64,000 nt of DNA from Actinomycetota bacterium. GTDB lineage: Bacteria > Actinomycetota > Rubrobacteria > Rubrobacterales > Rubrobacteraceae. The translations under genes and the position numbers were made by a program. Below are positions 45,520 through 54,187 of this stretch, in pieces. The DNA lies in NCBI GenBank assembly GCA_004563715.1, contig SIRX01000144.1, forward strand, positions 1 through 64,000. The letters run 5' to 3'. Numbering within the stretch: the first letter of the stretch is position 1; each line of letters opens with the position of its first letter. The notes beneath the pieces are model-generated. The model made no database searches. It was not told the DNA's origin and saw nothing but the letters and a program-made list of their open reading frames with translations.

Positions 45520-47417
45520 CGGCGACCGTTGGTCCGCTGCGCCCCGAGCTCGCCCGAGAGCCACTCATTGAACGCCCGGCGGGTCTCGGCGACAACGCGC
45601 CGCTGCTCTTCCAGCGGCGGGAGCGGACCGTGGTCGAAGCCGGGCAACTCGCCACGGGCACCTTTTAGCTCCTCTCGCCGGGCCTCGGTCGCCGCAGCGT
45701 CCACGGCTCCACCGTCCAGAACGACGCCGTACTCGTCTGCTGCAGCCTCCGCACTGACGAGGCCCCAGCGGACGTCCCTGGCGACGGCTTCCGGCTCACG
45801 CTCCAGAGGGTCGCCGACGCCGCCGGCTCCGGCGGTCTCGAAGACCAGGCGGTCGCCCTCGAAGACGGGTACGTCGCGCACCTTGGAGGGCAACTCCACC
45901 TCCTCACCGCCCTCGCGGACCAGGGTCTTCCGCGAGGCCGCGCCAGGCTTGCCGCCAGCGACGCCGTAGGGGAAGGTGTGGTGGCGATCGTCCTGGTAGG
46001 TGATGCGGCCGTCGGTCAGGAAACGGTAGACCTTCTTTATGCCGCAGCCACCGCGGAACTGGCCCGCGCCGCACGAGTCCTTCCGGGCGGAGTACTCGGC
46101 CACGATCATGGGGTAGTACGTCTCCATGTACTCAGCGGGCACCGCCAGGAACTCCGGCCACCAGGAGTGTCCGTCCAGGCCGTCCTTGCCGGGGATGGCC
46201 GGTATCCCGCCGTACAGGATCTCCATGGTCTGGAACGGCTCGCCATCCTTTTTCACGCCGGAGTAGACGAAGTTCGGGCTCGTGCCGTAGGAGCCGGAGA
46301 CGTTGAAGCCGATTGCCTTTGCGTAGACCGCGCCGAGCACGTCGAAGAGGCGCGCCATGACGACCAGACGGTTGGACAGAGGCGCGGGCTCCTCCGGGCG
46401 CAGGACCGAGCCCTCGGGGATGTTGACCTTTATGACGTCCGAGTAGCCGTCGTTAAACAGGATGGTCGGGTCTACGGCGGAGATCAGGAACACCCCGGCG
46501 AACATCTGGAACATCCGGTGGTTGAGGAGGAAGTTGACGGGCCCGGGGACCTGAGCGTCGGTGCCGGTCCAGTCCAGGTGCAGAATGTCGCCCTCGCGCC
46601 ACATGGAGAGCTTGAGCTTTATGGGACCGTTGCCGAGGCCGTCGTCGTCGGTGTAGTCCTCGAACTCGAAGGTCTGCCCCTCGGGGATGAGCTGGTGGAT
46701 CAGGCCGATAATGCTCGTCCTCGTCCGGTCGAGCAGGGCGTCGCACGCCTCCAGGTAGGTGTCTTTGCCGAAGCGGTCGCAGATGTCCTTTACCCTTTGG
46801 GCGCCCGCCGCCGTGCCGGCGGCTATGGCCATGACGTCGGCGCGGGTCTCGCGCGGAGTGCGGGAGTTGTGGCAGAAAAAGCGCAGGACCTCCTCGTTCA
46901 GCCTGCCCGCGTCGTAGAGCTTCACGGGCGGCATCCGGACGCCCTCCTCGTAGATCGAGCGGGCGTCGATGGGGATGCTCCCGGCGGTCGAGCCGCCGAC
47001 GTCCATGAGGTTGCCCCACTGCAGGGCGTAGCCGATGTGCTCGCCGTCGTAGAAGATCGGACGCACCAGCAGGATGTCGGGGAGGTGGGACGTGCTCCCC
47101 TCCATCATGTACGGATCGTTGAGGGCGATGACGTCGCCGTCCTTGAGGTCCTCGACGCTGTAGGGCGAGTGCTCCAGCACGGTGTCCACCGGGCTGCCGA
47201 ACTGGCCCACGACCATCCGGCCCTGGCGATCGGCTATAAGGGGGAACTCGTCGGCCTGCTCCCGGATAACGGGGCTCACGGCGGTGGTCACCAGCACCCG
47301 GTCCATCTCGTGGCGGATGTTCTTGAGAGCGTTCTCGATGATGTCGAGGGTTACGTGGTCTATGTCGTGCTCCCGGACGAAGTCCGGCAGGCCCTGTTCT
47401 CTCTCGTGTAGCACCAT
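45516..47417 (-). CDS. hyuB: Hydantoinase B / oxoprolinase-family protein (HyuB)
   Basis: Beta-type subunit of an ATP-dependent cyclic amide hydrolase (N-methylhydantoinase, 5-oxoprolinase or caprolactamase class). The chain is 633 residues, usual for HyuB. Markers are DHVTLDIIENALKNIRHEMD, DPYMMEGSTSHLPDILLVRP, GAGQFRGGCGIKKVYRFL and ETAGAGGVGDPLEREPEAVA. The neighbouring hyuA and carbamoyl-amidase-like gene fit the creatinine/N-methylhydantoin scheme, in which HyuAB opens the ring to an N-carbamoyl amino acid. It starts 4 bp after hyuA. Confidence 0.9.
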   Translation of the reverse strand: MVLHEREQGLPDFVREHDIDHVTLDIIENALKNIRHEMDRVLVTTAVSPVIREQADEFPLIADRQGRMVVGQFGSPVDTVLEHSPYSVEDLKDGDVIALNDPYMMEGSTSHLPDILLVRPIFYDGEHIGYALQWGNLMDVGGSTAGSIPIDARSIYEEGVRMPPVKLYDAGRLNEEVLRFFCHNSRTPRETRADVMAIAAGTAAGAQRVKDICDRFGKDTYLEACDALLDRTRTSIIGLIHQLIPEGQTFEFEDYTDDDGLGNGPIKLKLSMWREGDILHLDWTGTDAQVPGPVNFLLNHRMFQMFAGVFLISAVDPTILFNDGYSDVIKVNIPEGSVLRPEEPAPLSNRLVVMARLFDVLGAVYAKAIGFNVSGSYGTSPNFVYSGVKKDGEPFQTMEILYGGIPAIPGKDGLDGHSWWPEFLAVPAEYMETYYPMIVAEYSARKDSCGAGQFRGGCGIKKVYRFLTDGRITYQDDRHHTFPYGVAGGKPGAASRKTLVREGGEEVELPSKVRDVPVFEGDRLVFETAGAGGVGDPLEREPEAVARDVRWGLVSAEAAADEYGVVLDGGAVDAAATEARREELKGARGELPGFDHGPLPPLEEQRRVVAETRRAFNEWLSGELGAQRTNGRR

Positions 47418-47421
47418 CTTT

Positions 47422-49470
47422 TTATGCCTCCTCGATCAGGATGTTCCCGAAGCGGTCTACGGCGCCCTTGTAGCCGGGCTCGATGACGGTCGTGGTGTCG
47501 TCCTGCACGACGACCGCCGGTCCCTCGACGGCGTGGTCGGGCCGGAGCAGGCCCCGGTCGTAGATGGGCGTTTCCCTCCAGGCGCCGTTGAAGTACACCT
47601 GCTCGGTGCGCAGGACCGCGCTCTCTTCCCCGGCGCCGTTCTCGCTCTCGACCAGGCTCACGCCCTTTATGGTGCCGCGCCCGACGACGCGGACCGTGGC
47701 GATCTCCAGCGGCGAGTCCGGCAGCTCGAAGTTGTAGCGCTGGCGGTGGGCCTCCTCGAAGCGCGCCCGCAGGAAGGTCGAGTCCTCGCCGGCCAGCTCG
47801 TCCAGCTCGAAGCGGCAGGGGATCTGGATGTTCTGCAGGTAGTAGCGGCAGTCCGCGTACAGGTCGAAGCGCTTGTTCGCCTCGGAGACGCCCTCGCCGT
47901 CCAGCCACTCGTTCGCCTGGGAGATGAGGCCCTCCACCGTCTCCTTCAGCTCCGAGGCCGGGGTGTCCTCGGCGTTACGCAGGTACGTCTCGGGAAACTC
48001 GTTCTGGATGTCCGAAGAGAGGAAGCCGAAGGCGCTCATCACGCCCGGCGTCGGCGGCACGATAACGGAGCGGGAGCGGATCAGCCGCCCCAGGGCGTTC
48101 GCGTGCATCGGCCCCGCCCCGCCGAACGCCACGAGCCCGAACTCCCGCGGGTCGTGCCCGCGCTCGACGCTCACGACCCGGAGCGCCGCGTGCATGTTCT
48201 CGTTGACGATCTCCAGGATCGCCTCCGCCGCCTCCTCGACGCCCATCCCGAGCCCCTCGGCGACGGTGGAGACCGCCCGGCGGGCCGCCTCCTCGTCCAG
48301 CTCCAGCGTGCCCCCCAAAGCCACGCCGGGCGGGATGCGGTGCAGCACCACGTTCGCGTCCGTGACGGTCGGGGCCTCGCCGCCGCGCCCGTAGGCCGCG
48401 GGGCCGGGGTCCGCGCCCGCGCTCGCGGGGCCGACCTGCAGGGCGCCGCTCGCGGAGAGGAAGGCTATCGAGCCGCCGCCGGCGCCGACGCTGTGGACGT
48501 CAACGGCCGGGCTCTTGAAATGGAAGTAGCCGAGCTGGATGTCGCGGCGCACCGGCGTCTCGCCGCCCAGGCAGAGGGAGACGTCGGTGCTCGTCCCGCC
48601 CATGTCGAACGTGAGGACGTCGGGGACCCCGATCTCACGCGCCAGATACGCCGAGCCCGTCACGCCGCCGGACGGCCCCGAGAGCGCGATCTGGATGGGT
48701 CTGTCCGCCACCGCCTGGGTGCTCATCGCTCCGCCGTCGGAGCGGACGATGGAGAGTCGGCCACCAAATCGCTTCTCGTCCATCGAGGACTCGAAGTTCC
48801 TCATGTAGAGCATCGTGCGCGGCTGGACGGCGGTGTTCACGACGGTCGTGAGCGTCCGCTCGTACTCGCCGTACTCCTGGCCGATGTCCGCCGAGATCGA
48901 GACCGAGAGGTCCGGGTACAGCTCGCGCAAGATCTCGCGCGCCCGCCGCTCGTGCGCCGGGTTGACGTAGGAGTTGAGGAAGCCGATGGCGACCGACTCG
49001 ACGCCCCGCTCGACGAGCGTCTTCACCGCTTCGCGCACCCCGTCCTCGTCCAGCTCCAGCAGCACCGAGCCGTCGGCCCCGATGCGCTCGGCGACGCCTA
49101 TGGTGTCGGTCGGGTCGGCGGGCGGGTCCGGCTTCTGGAGGGCCATCCAGCCGTAGAGTGGGCCCGGCGTCCAGGCGCGGGCGAGCAGGAGGACCTGCTC
49201 GTGGCCCTTTGTCGTCAGCAGCCCCACCCGCGAGCCGGTGTTCGTGAGGATCATGTTCGTCACCACGGTGGTGCCGTGGAAGAGCAGGTGCAGGTCGGTA
49301 AATCCTATACCGACCTTCTCGCACACGCTCTCGATGCCGGTCACGACCCCGCGCGAGGGATCCTCCGGCGTCGAGAGGACCTTGCCCTCGGTCAGCTCGC
49401 CCGTCTCCTCGTTGAAGACCAGCACGTCCGTGAACGTCCCGCCGACGTCTACCGCCACGTTGTACGCCAA
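47422..49470 (-). CDS. hyuA: Hydantoinase A / oxoprolinase-family protein (HyuA)
   Basis: ATP-binding partner of HyuB. It is 682 residues from a TTG start after AAAAGGAGG, beginning with NVAVDVGGTFTDVLVFNEET, the actin/HSP70-like phosphate loop typical of HyuA. LLFHGTTVVTNMILTNTG and FDMGGTSTDVSLCLGG are the next family blocks. The ORF track's 793-residue frame extends too far upstream, into the lyase gene. It lies 35 bp after the HMG-CoA-lyase-like gene. Substrate not determined; acetone carboxylase and oxoprolinase paralogues share the fold. Confidence 0.9.
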   Translation of the reverse strand: MAYNVAVDVGGTFTDVLVFNEETGELTEGKVLSTPEDPSRGVVTGIESVCEKVGIGFTDLHLLFHGTTVVTNMILTNTGSRVGLLTTKGHEQVLLLARAWTPGPLYGWMALQKPDPPADPTDTIGVAERIGADGSVLLELDEDGVREAVKTLVERGVESVAIGFLNSYVNPAHERRAREILRELYPDLSVSISADIGQEYGEYERTLTTVVNTAVQPRTMLYMRNFESSMDEKRFGGRLSIVRSDGGAMSTQAVADRPIQIALSGPSGGVTGSAYLAREIGVPDVLTFDMGGTSTDVSLCLGGETPVRRDIQLGYFHFKSPAVDVHSVGAGGGSIAFLSASGALQVGPASAGADPGPAAYGRGGEAPTVTDANVVLHRIPPGVALGGTLELDEEAARRAVSTVAEGLGMGVEEAAEAILEIVNENMHAALRVVSVERGHDPREFGLVAFGGAGPMHANALGRLIRSRSVIVPPTPGVMSAFGFLSSDIQNEFPETYLRNAEDTPASELKETVEGLISQANEWLDGEGVSEANKRFDLYADCRYYLQNIQIPCRFELDELAGEDSTFLRARFEEAHRQRYNFELPDSPLEIATVRVVGRGTIKGVSLVESENGAGEESAVLRTEQVYFNGAWRETPIYDRGLLRPDHAVEGPAVVVQDDTTTVIEPGYKGAVDRFGNILIEEA

Positions 49471-49505
49471 AATTCCTCCTTTTCCCGATAAAGCAACCTG
49501 CTCGT

Positions 49506-50399
49506 TTATCCTGATACCGGCTCGAAGTTGCCGGCCTTGTACACCTGTCCCGGAAGCTCCTTGCCGAGCTGCTCCGCCATCCAGGCCGCCACCCCGATGA
49601 GCGCGTCGAGGTCTATCCCCGTCTCGTGTCCCATGCCGTGCAGGAGGTAGACGAGGTCTTCGATAGCTATGTTGCCGGTCGCCCGCGGGGCGAAGGGGCA
49701 GCCGCCCGTCCCCCCCGCCGCCGCGTCGAGCACCGTCGCCCCGCTCTCGATGGCCGCCACCGCGTTCGCCATCCCGGTGTTTCGCGTGTCGTGGAAGTGG
49801 CACCCGGCGGTGACGCCGAGGTCCGCCACGCCCGCGACCAGCTCCCGCACTTGCGAGGGCACCCCGACCCCGATGGTGTCAGCGAGCACGACCTCGTCGG
49901 GCGCCGATTCGGCGACTTTCCCGGCGATGCGCAGCACGTGATCCGGCTCGACCCGCCCCTCGAACGGGCACCCGAAAGCGGCGGAGAGCGTGATCGAGAC
50001 CCGCACCCCGTCGAGGCGCGCCCGCTCTACGATACGGCCCGCGAGCGCCGTGGCGTCCTCGACGGTCGTGTTCTGGTTGCGCCCGGCGAACTCCTCCGTG
50101 ACCGGGAAGGCGTAGCGCACCTCGTCCACGCCCGCTGCCACGGCCCGCTCGTAGCCCTTCTCGTTCAGGACGAGGCCGGCGTAGCCGGTGCCCTCGCGCC
50201 GGTTCAGGTTCGCCAGCACCTCCTCGGCGCCGGCCATCTGCGGTACGCGCTTGGGGTTGACGAAGCTGGCGGTCTCGACCCGCGGGACGCCGGCGGCGGC
50301 GAGCCGGTCGCACAGCTCGGCGCGCGTCTCGGGCGAGAGCGTCGTGCTCTCGTTCTGGAGGCCGTCGCGGGGGCCGACGTCCACGACCTCGACGCGCAT
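49506..50399 (-). CDS. HMG-CoA-lyase-type acyl-CoA lyase
   Basis: A DRE-TIM metallolyase of 297 residues. The opening VEVVDVGPRDGLQNES holds the Asp and Arg of the metal and catalytic site. The metal histidines are in GCHFHDTRNTGMANA, and the catalytic Cys is in GTGGCPFAPRATGN. Known relatives cleave HMG-CoA to acetoacetate and acetyl-CoA, or (R)-citramalyl-CoA to pyruvate and acetyl-CoA. Because it abuts a CaiB-type CoA transferase (1-bp overlap), it probably cleaves the acyl-CoA that enzyme makes. Which acid is unknown. Confidence 0.88.
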   Translation of the reverse strand: MRVEVVDVGPRDGLQNESTTLSPETRAELCDRLAAAGVPRVETASFVNPKRVPQMAGAEEVLANLNRREGTGYAGLVLNEKGYERAVAAGVDEVRYAFPVTEEFAGRNQNTTVEDATALAGRIVERARLDGVRVSITLSAAFGCPFEGRVEPDHVLRIAGKVAESAPDEVVLADTIGVGVPSQVRELVAGVADLGVTAGCHFHDTRNTGMANAVAAIESGATVLDAAAGGTGGCPFAPRATGNIAIEDLVYLLHGMGHETGIDLDALIGVAAWMAEQLGKELPGQVYKAGNFEPVSG

Positions 50400-51613
50400 C
50401 AGACGAGCCCCCGCTCGCGCAGCCCGGCCAGTTCCTCCGCGCCCAGATCCAGGAGATCACCGTAGACCTCGTCGTTGTGCTGCCCGAGCGCGGGGCCGGT
50501 CCAGCGGACCTCTCCGGGCGTCTCGGTCAGGCGCGGGACGACGTTCTGCATGGGGAACGGCCCGATCTCCGGGTCCTCCACCTCGACGACGTTGCCCCGG
50601 GCGGCGTAGTGCGGGTCCTCGACCATGTCCGCGGCGGTGAAGACCTTGCCCGCGGGCACCCCGGCCTCGCGCATGGCTTCGAGTATCTCGTCACCGGTCC
50701 GCTGTTTCGTCCACTCGGAGATCCTGGCGTCCAGCTCCTCCATGTTCTCGCCGCGGGCGTGGTGGGTAGCGTAGCGTTCGTCCTCGGCCCACTCGGGGTG
50801 CCCGAGCGCCTTGGCGAGCCGGCGGAAGACGTTGTCGGCGTTGCCGGCTATAAGGACGTAGTCTTTATCCCTCGTGGGGTAGATGTTAGACGGGGCGACG
50901 AAAGGCAGCACGCTGCCGGTGCGGCCCCGAACCTGGCCGGCCAGCACGTACTCGGGGATGGTGCTCTCCATGAGCGCCAGCACGGCCTCGTAGATGCCGA
51001 CGTCCACCACCTGTCCCCGCCCGTCGTGCGCCTCGCGGTGGTAGAGGGCGGTCAAAGCGCCCAAAGCGCCGAAGGTCGCCGCGAGCGAGTCGCCCAGCGA
51101 GATGCCGGTGCGCGGCGGCGGCAGGTCCGGGAAGCCGGTGACGTGCCGGATGCCGCCCATCGCCTCGCCGATAGAGCCGAAGCCGGCCTGTTTGCGGTAG
51201 GGACCGGTCTGGCCGAAACCCGAAACCCGCACCATCACCAGGCCGGGGTTTATCTCCGAGAGGCCCTCGTAGCCGAGCCCCCACTTCTCCATCGTGCCAG
51301 GCCGGAAGTTCTCGACCAGCACGTCGGCCTCGGCTATGAGCCGGCGCGCCAGTTCCTGCCCCTCCGCCTCGCGCAAGTTCAGCGTCACGCTCTTCTTGTT
51401 GCGGGCGATTATGGGCCACCAGAGGGTACGCCCGTTCTTGCGGTGGCGGCCCCACTCGCGCATAGGGTCGCCCTTGCCGGGCGGCTCGACCTTTATGACC
51501 TCCGCCCCGAAGTCTCCCAGAAGCTGGCCGCAGAACGGCCCGGCTAGCAGGCTCCCCATCTCGACCACGCGGACGCCGTCGAGCGGGCGGGTGCCGTCTG
51601 GCGCTGGGTTCAA
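50399..51613 (-). CDS. CaiB/BaiF (class III) CoA transferase
   Basis: Moves CoA from a donor such as succinyl-CoA to an organic acid. The 404-residue protein has the usual opening LDGVRVVEMGSLLAGPFCGQ, KVEPPGKGDPMR and the catalytic Asp in GISLGDSLAATFGALGALTA. Close family members activate citramalate, glutarate, HMG or carnitine derivatives. Paired with the downstream lyase gene (1-bp overlap), it likely makes the CoA ester for C-C cleavage. Specificity is inferred from context only. Confidence 0.9.
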   Translation of the reverse strand: MNPAPDGTRPLDGVRVVEMGSLLAGPFCGQLLGDFGAEVIKVEPPGKGDPMREWGRHRKNGRTLWWPIIARNKKSVTLNLREAEGQELARRLIAEADVLVENFRPGTMEKWGLGYEGLSEINPGLVMVRVSGFGQTGPYRKQAGFGSIGEAMGGIRHVTGFPDLPPPRTGISLGDSLAATFGALGALTALYHREAHDGRGQVVDVGIYEAVLALMESTIPEYVLAGQVRGRTGSVLPFVAPSNIYPTRDKDYVLIAGNADNVFRRLAKALGHPEWAEDERYATHHARGENMEELDARISEWTKQRTGDEILEAMREAGVPAGKVFTAADMVEDPHYAARGNVVEVEDPEIGPFPMQNVVPRLTETPGEVRWTGPALGQHNDEVYGDLLDLGAEELAGLRERGLV

Positions 51614-51681
51614 GTCGTGCCCTCCTTACTTTCGGGATCAGGGGTGCCCCTAAGCATAGCCTCGCGGAGCTCCAGGCGCCT

Positions 51682-52002
51682 TCATACTCGGGCGGTCTCC
51701 GCGACGAGCGCGTCGAGCTGCCTGCCCCAGCTCTCGTAGGACCTGAGCGGCGTCCATTCGAGTTTCACCATCGTCGAGTAGCCCTCAGCCCACATCGGCA
51801 GGGCATGGATCACCTCGTCTATCGTGTCGGCGGTCTCGGCTTCGATGATGCCCATGACCTCATCCTGGCCCGGGACCTTGTAGAGCTCGCGGATCAAACC
51901 CAACTTCAGCGCCTCGCGGCCCGCGACGGTCTCCCGCTGCCAGACGCCGTAGAACTCCTCGTTGGACATACCGGGTGGCCGCTTCACCCGGGCGCGCAGC
52001 AT
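51682..52002 (-). CDS. Muconolactone isomerase-like small protein
   Basis: A ferredoxin-like-fold protein of 106 residues resembling muconolactone delta-isomerase (LRARVKRPPGMSNEEFYGVW, then AETADTIDEVIHALPMW). This family often moves a double bond in a lactone ring and forms large oligomers. Its real task in this operon is unknown. The ATG used is 14 bp from the nearest GGAGG. An in-frame ATT at 52011 lies only 5 bp after GGAGG and would add Ile-Leu-Phe, which resembles the family's MLF start. So a non-AUG start is possible. Confidence 0.7.
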   Translation of the reverse strand: MLRARVKRPPGMSNEEFYGVWQRETVAGREALKLGLIRELYKVPGQDEVMGIIEAETADTIDEVIHALPMWAEGYSTMVKLEWTPLRSYESWGRQLDALVAETARV

Positions 52003-52029
52003 GAATAAAATTACTGCCTCCTTTCTGGC

Positions 52030-52166
52030 TCAGATCTCCCGTCCTAGCTTCTCTTCCTCGTAGATCACTGCCGCCGCCCGCCGCGGGGCCACAGCGTCGC
52101 CGACGCGATGTACTTCGGGGAGTCGCCGCACAACTCGTGGTAGAGACGGTCATTCGGCGTTCTGCT
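52030..52166 (-). pseudogene. C-terminal remnant of an old-yellow-enzyme/2,4-dienoyl-CoA-reductase-like oxidoreductase
   Basis: The gap between the FAD-oxidase and isomerase-like genes holds the end of a flavin oxidoreductase in two frames. One frame gives TPNDRLYHEL. After a frameshift the next gives VHRVGDAVAPRRAAAVIYEE followed by EKLGREI and a TGA at 52030. This matches the typical C-terminus of FMN/FAD/[4Fe-4S] reductases (GD...PRRA..AI.EG...). Everything before it is deleted. Confidence 0.72.
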
Positions 52167-52193
52167 CATCACCAGGACCACAGAAAGCGCCCT

Positions 52194-53675
52194 TCAACCC
52201 AGTCCGAGCGAGCCAGGGTTCACGAAGCCGCCGGGGTCCACGATGCTCTTGAAGCCACGGAGCACCTCCCACGTCTTCGGCTCCAGCCGGTCGGCGTAGT
52301 CGTAGTACTTGCCAACCTGGATATGGACGCCGCCCAGAGCGTCGAAGGTCGCCGCGAGCCTGCGTCGCAGGTCGAGCACGGCCGCCCGGGCCTCCAGGTC
52401 CGTTGGCGTCTTCTCCCACTCGGCCGCCGCCTCGGAAGCTATGCGCTCCAGGCGGAACCTGCCGAGCTGGTCGAACCAGTAGAACGAGGGCTCGAAGACG
52501 AAGTCGTTGCCCGAAGCGGCGGTGAGGTAGGAGACCTTTATGCCGTGCTTCTCCAGCGTCTCCCGGTTCTCCTCCATGAACGCCTGAACCGCCTCGACCG
52601 CCTTCTGGGAAGTCGAGTAGGGCAGAAAGGCGTGGATCGGCAGCCACAGCTCCCCTTCGGGTCCGAGCAGCACGGACTGGACCGCCCCGAACGGGTCGGC
52701 CCGGAAGGCCGTGGCCGCCGTCGGGTCTATCTCCCGCCCGTGCCTGGCGGCGATGCCCTTGAGGAAGTCGAGGCTAGCCCGGGCGGTCGGCTCGTCGGGG
52801 CCATCCACGACGATGTGGACGCTCCAGTCGTGCTCCGCGAGGTAGTCCAGGCCGATGCGGGAGAGCACGTCGTGGTAGAAGGGGTCGAGGCCGTAGATCT
52901 CCGCGGCCAGACCGTGGTTCGCCATCTCCTGCATCGCCCGCACGCTGTCGGCGAGGCTGTCCACGGCGAAACACGCCCCGACCGTCACCGCCGGCCTTGG
53001 CACCAGCCGCAGCGCCGCGCGGGCCTTTATGCCAAGTGCCCCGGTGTCCCCGAGGAACGGCCCCGTGAGGTCCGGGCCGTTGTAGCGGAAGAACGGCGTG
53101 CTGCCCTTGCGCGCCCACGATCCCGTCCGCAGCACCTCGCCGCCCGCGAGGACGACCTCCAGCCCGAGGACCGAGTCGGCGACGGTGCCGTGCACCCCCG
53201 AGCCGTAGAAGAGGCTGTTCTGCGAGAGCGCCCCGCCGACCGTGGCGTACTTGCCGGAGAGCGGGCCGAAGTAGGGCGTGCGGACCCCCTGCTCGCCCAG
53301 CTCCTCGTAGAGCTGCTTCCAGGTGCAGCCGCACTCGACGACCGCGTAGAGGCTCTCGGTGTCCACCTCGACGATGCGGTCCATCCGGCGCATGTCTATG
53401 AGCACCGTGGACGGCCCCTGGGGCGTGAAGCCGCGCGTGTAGGACATCCCGCCGCCGCGGGCGACAACCGGAGAGCCGGCCTCATGCGCGACGCGGACCA
53501 CGGCGGCGAGCTCCTCCGTCGAGCCCGGCTGGACGACGATCTCCGCGATCTCCGCCCTCTCGAAGCTGAGGTCACGCGAGAAATACTCGCGCTCTTCCTG
53601 GTCCGTTATGACGTGCTCGGCGCCGACGATCCCGGCCAGGGTGTCAACGAGTTGGGGTGTCGTCTCGGTGGTCAT
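52194..53675 (-). CDS. FAD-linked oxidase (GlcD/D-lactate dehydrogenase type)
   Basis: A flavoprotein of 493 residues of the vanillyl-alcohol-oxidase/PCMH superfamily. The FAD-binding PP-loop is PVVARGGGMSYTRGFTPQGP near residue 70-90, followed by VECGCTWKQLYEELGEQGVR. The C-terminal FAD-oxidase domain and final VDPGGFVNPGSLGLG are as in GlcD. Relatives oxidise 2-hydroxy acids such as glycolate or D-lactate. In this operon it may oxidise an intermediate hydroxy acid. It overlaps the iron-sulfur subunit gene by 32 bp. Confidence 0.86.
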   Translation of the reverse strand: MTTETTPQLVDTLAGIVGAEHVITDQEEREYFSRDLSFERAEIAEIVVQPGSTEELAAVVRVAHEAGSPVVARGGGMSYTRGFTPQGPSTVLIDMRRMDRIVEVDTESLYAVVECGCTWKQLYEELGEQGVRTPYFGPLSGKYATVGGALSQNSLFYGSGVHGTVADSVLGLEVVLAGGEVLRTGSWARKGSTPFFRYNGPDLTGPFLGDTGALGIKARAALRLVPRPAVTVGACFAVDSLADSVRAMQEMANHGLAAEIYGLDPFYHDVLSRIGLDYLAEHDWSVHIVVDGPDEPTARASLDFLKGIAARHGREIDPTAATAFRADPFGAVQSVLLGPEGELWLPIHAFLPYSTSQKAVEAVQAFMEENRETLEKHGIKVSYLTAASGNDFVFEPSFYWFDQLGRFRLERIASEAAAEWEKTPTDLEARAAVLDLRRRLAATFDALGGVHIQVGKYYDYADRLEPKTWEVLRGFKSIVDPGGFVNPGSLGLG

Positions 53676-54177
53676 CTTCCCTCTCCTCGTTCGTGCCGCC
53701 CGACATCCGGTCGGCGGCGGTACTCACGGCCTGAACGATCTTCTGGTAGCCGGTGCAGCGGCAGAGGTTGCCCTGGAGGGCGTGGCGTATCGCCGCCTCG
53801 TCCGGCCGCGGGTCGGTCTCCAGCAGCTCCTTTGCCGAGAACATCATCCCCGGCAGACAGTAGCCGCACTGGAAGCCGTACTCGTCCCAGAAGGACTGCT
53901 GGATCTGGTGCAGCTTCCCGTCCCGGGCGAGGCCCTCGACGGTCTGGATCTCGCGCCCGTCCGCGCTCGCCGCGAGCATGAGGCACGACTTGGCGATCTT
54001 GCCGTCCACGACGACCGTGCAGGCCCCGCAGTCCCCGGTGAGGCACCCTATATGCGTCCCCTTCAGCCCGAAGACGTCCCGGATCGCCTCCACCAGCAAC
54101 AGGCGCGAGTCTACTTCAGCTGAATGCTCCCGGCCGTTTATGGTCGTCCGCACCGCCACGATGCTCTTCGTCTCCAT
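53644..54177 (-). CDS. Molybdenum hydroxylase, [2Fe-2S] subunit (CoxS-like)
   Basis: Small electron-transfer subunit of a xanthine-dehydrogenase-type enzyme. The plant-type [2Fe-2S] motif GCLTGDCGACTVVVDGKIAK lies near residue 45-64. The second cluster motif is CGYCLPGMMFSAKELL near 103-118, with NLCRCTGYQKIV following at about 140. The start is the ATG giving METKSIVAVRTTING; the track frame is longer. The 177 residues include a charged tail overlapping the next gene. Adjacent FAD and molybdopterin subunits complete the enzyme. Confidence 0.92.
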   Translation of the reverse strand: METKSIVAVRTTINGREHSAEVDSRLLLVEAIRDVFGLKGTHIGCLTGDCGACTVVVDGKIAKSCLMLAASADGREIQTVEGLARDGKLHQIQQSFWDEYGFQCGYCLPGMMFSAKELLETDPRPDEAAIRHALQGNLCRCTGYQKIVQAVSTAADRMSGGTNEEREDDHRDDTPTR

Positions 54178-54187
54178 CCTGTTCCTC

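Noticed and set aside
47422-49470. Acetone carboxylase alpha/beta instead of HyuA.
   Set aside because: No acetone carboxylase gamma gene is adjacent, and the carbamoyl-amidase neighbour fits hydantoinase chemistry better.
47182-49491. 769-aa plus-strand ORF opposite hyuA.
   Set aside because: Shadow ORF; hyuA on the other strand has strong motifs.
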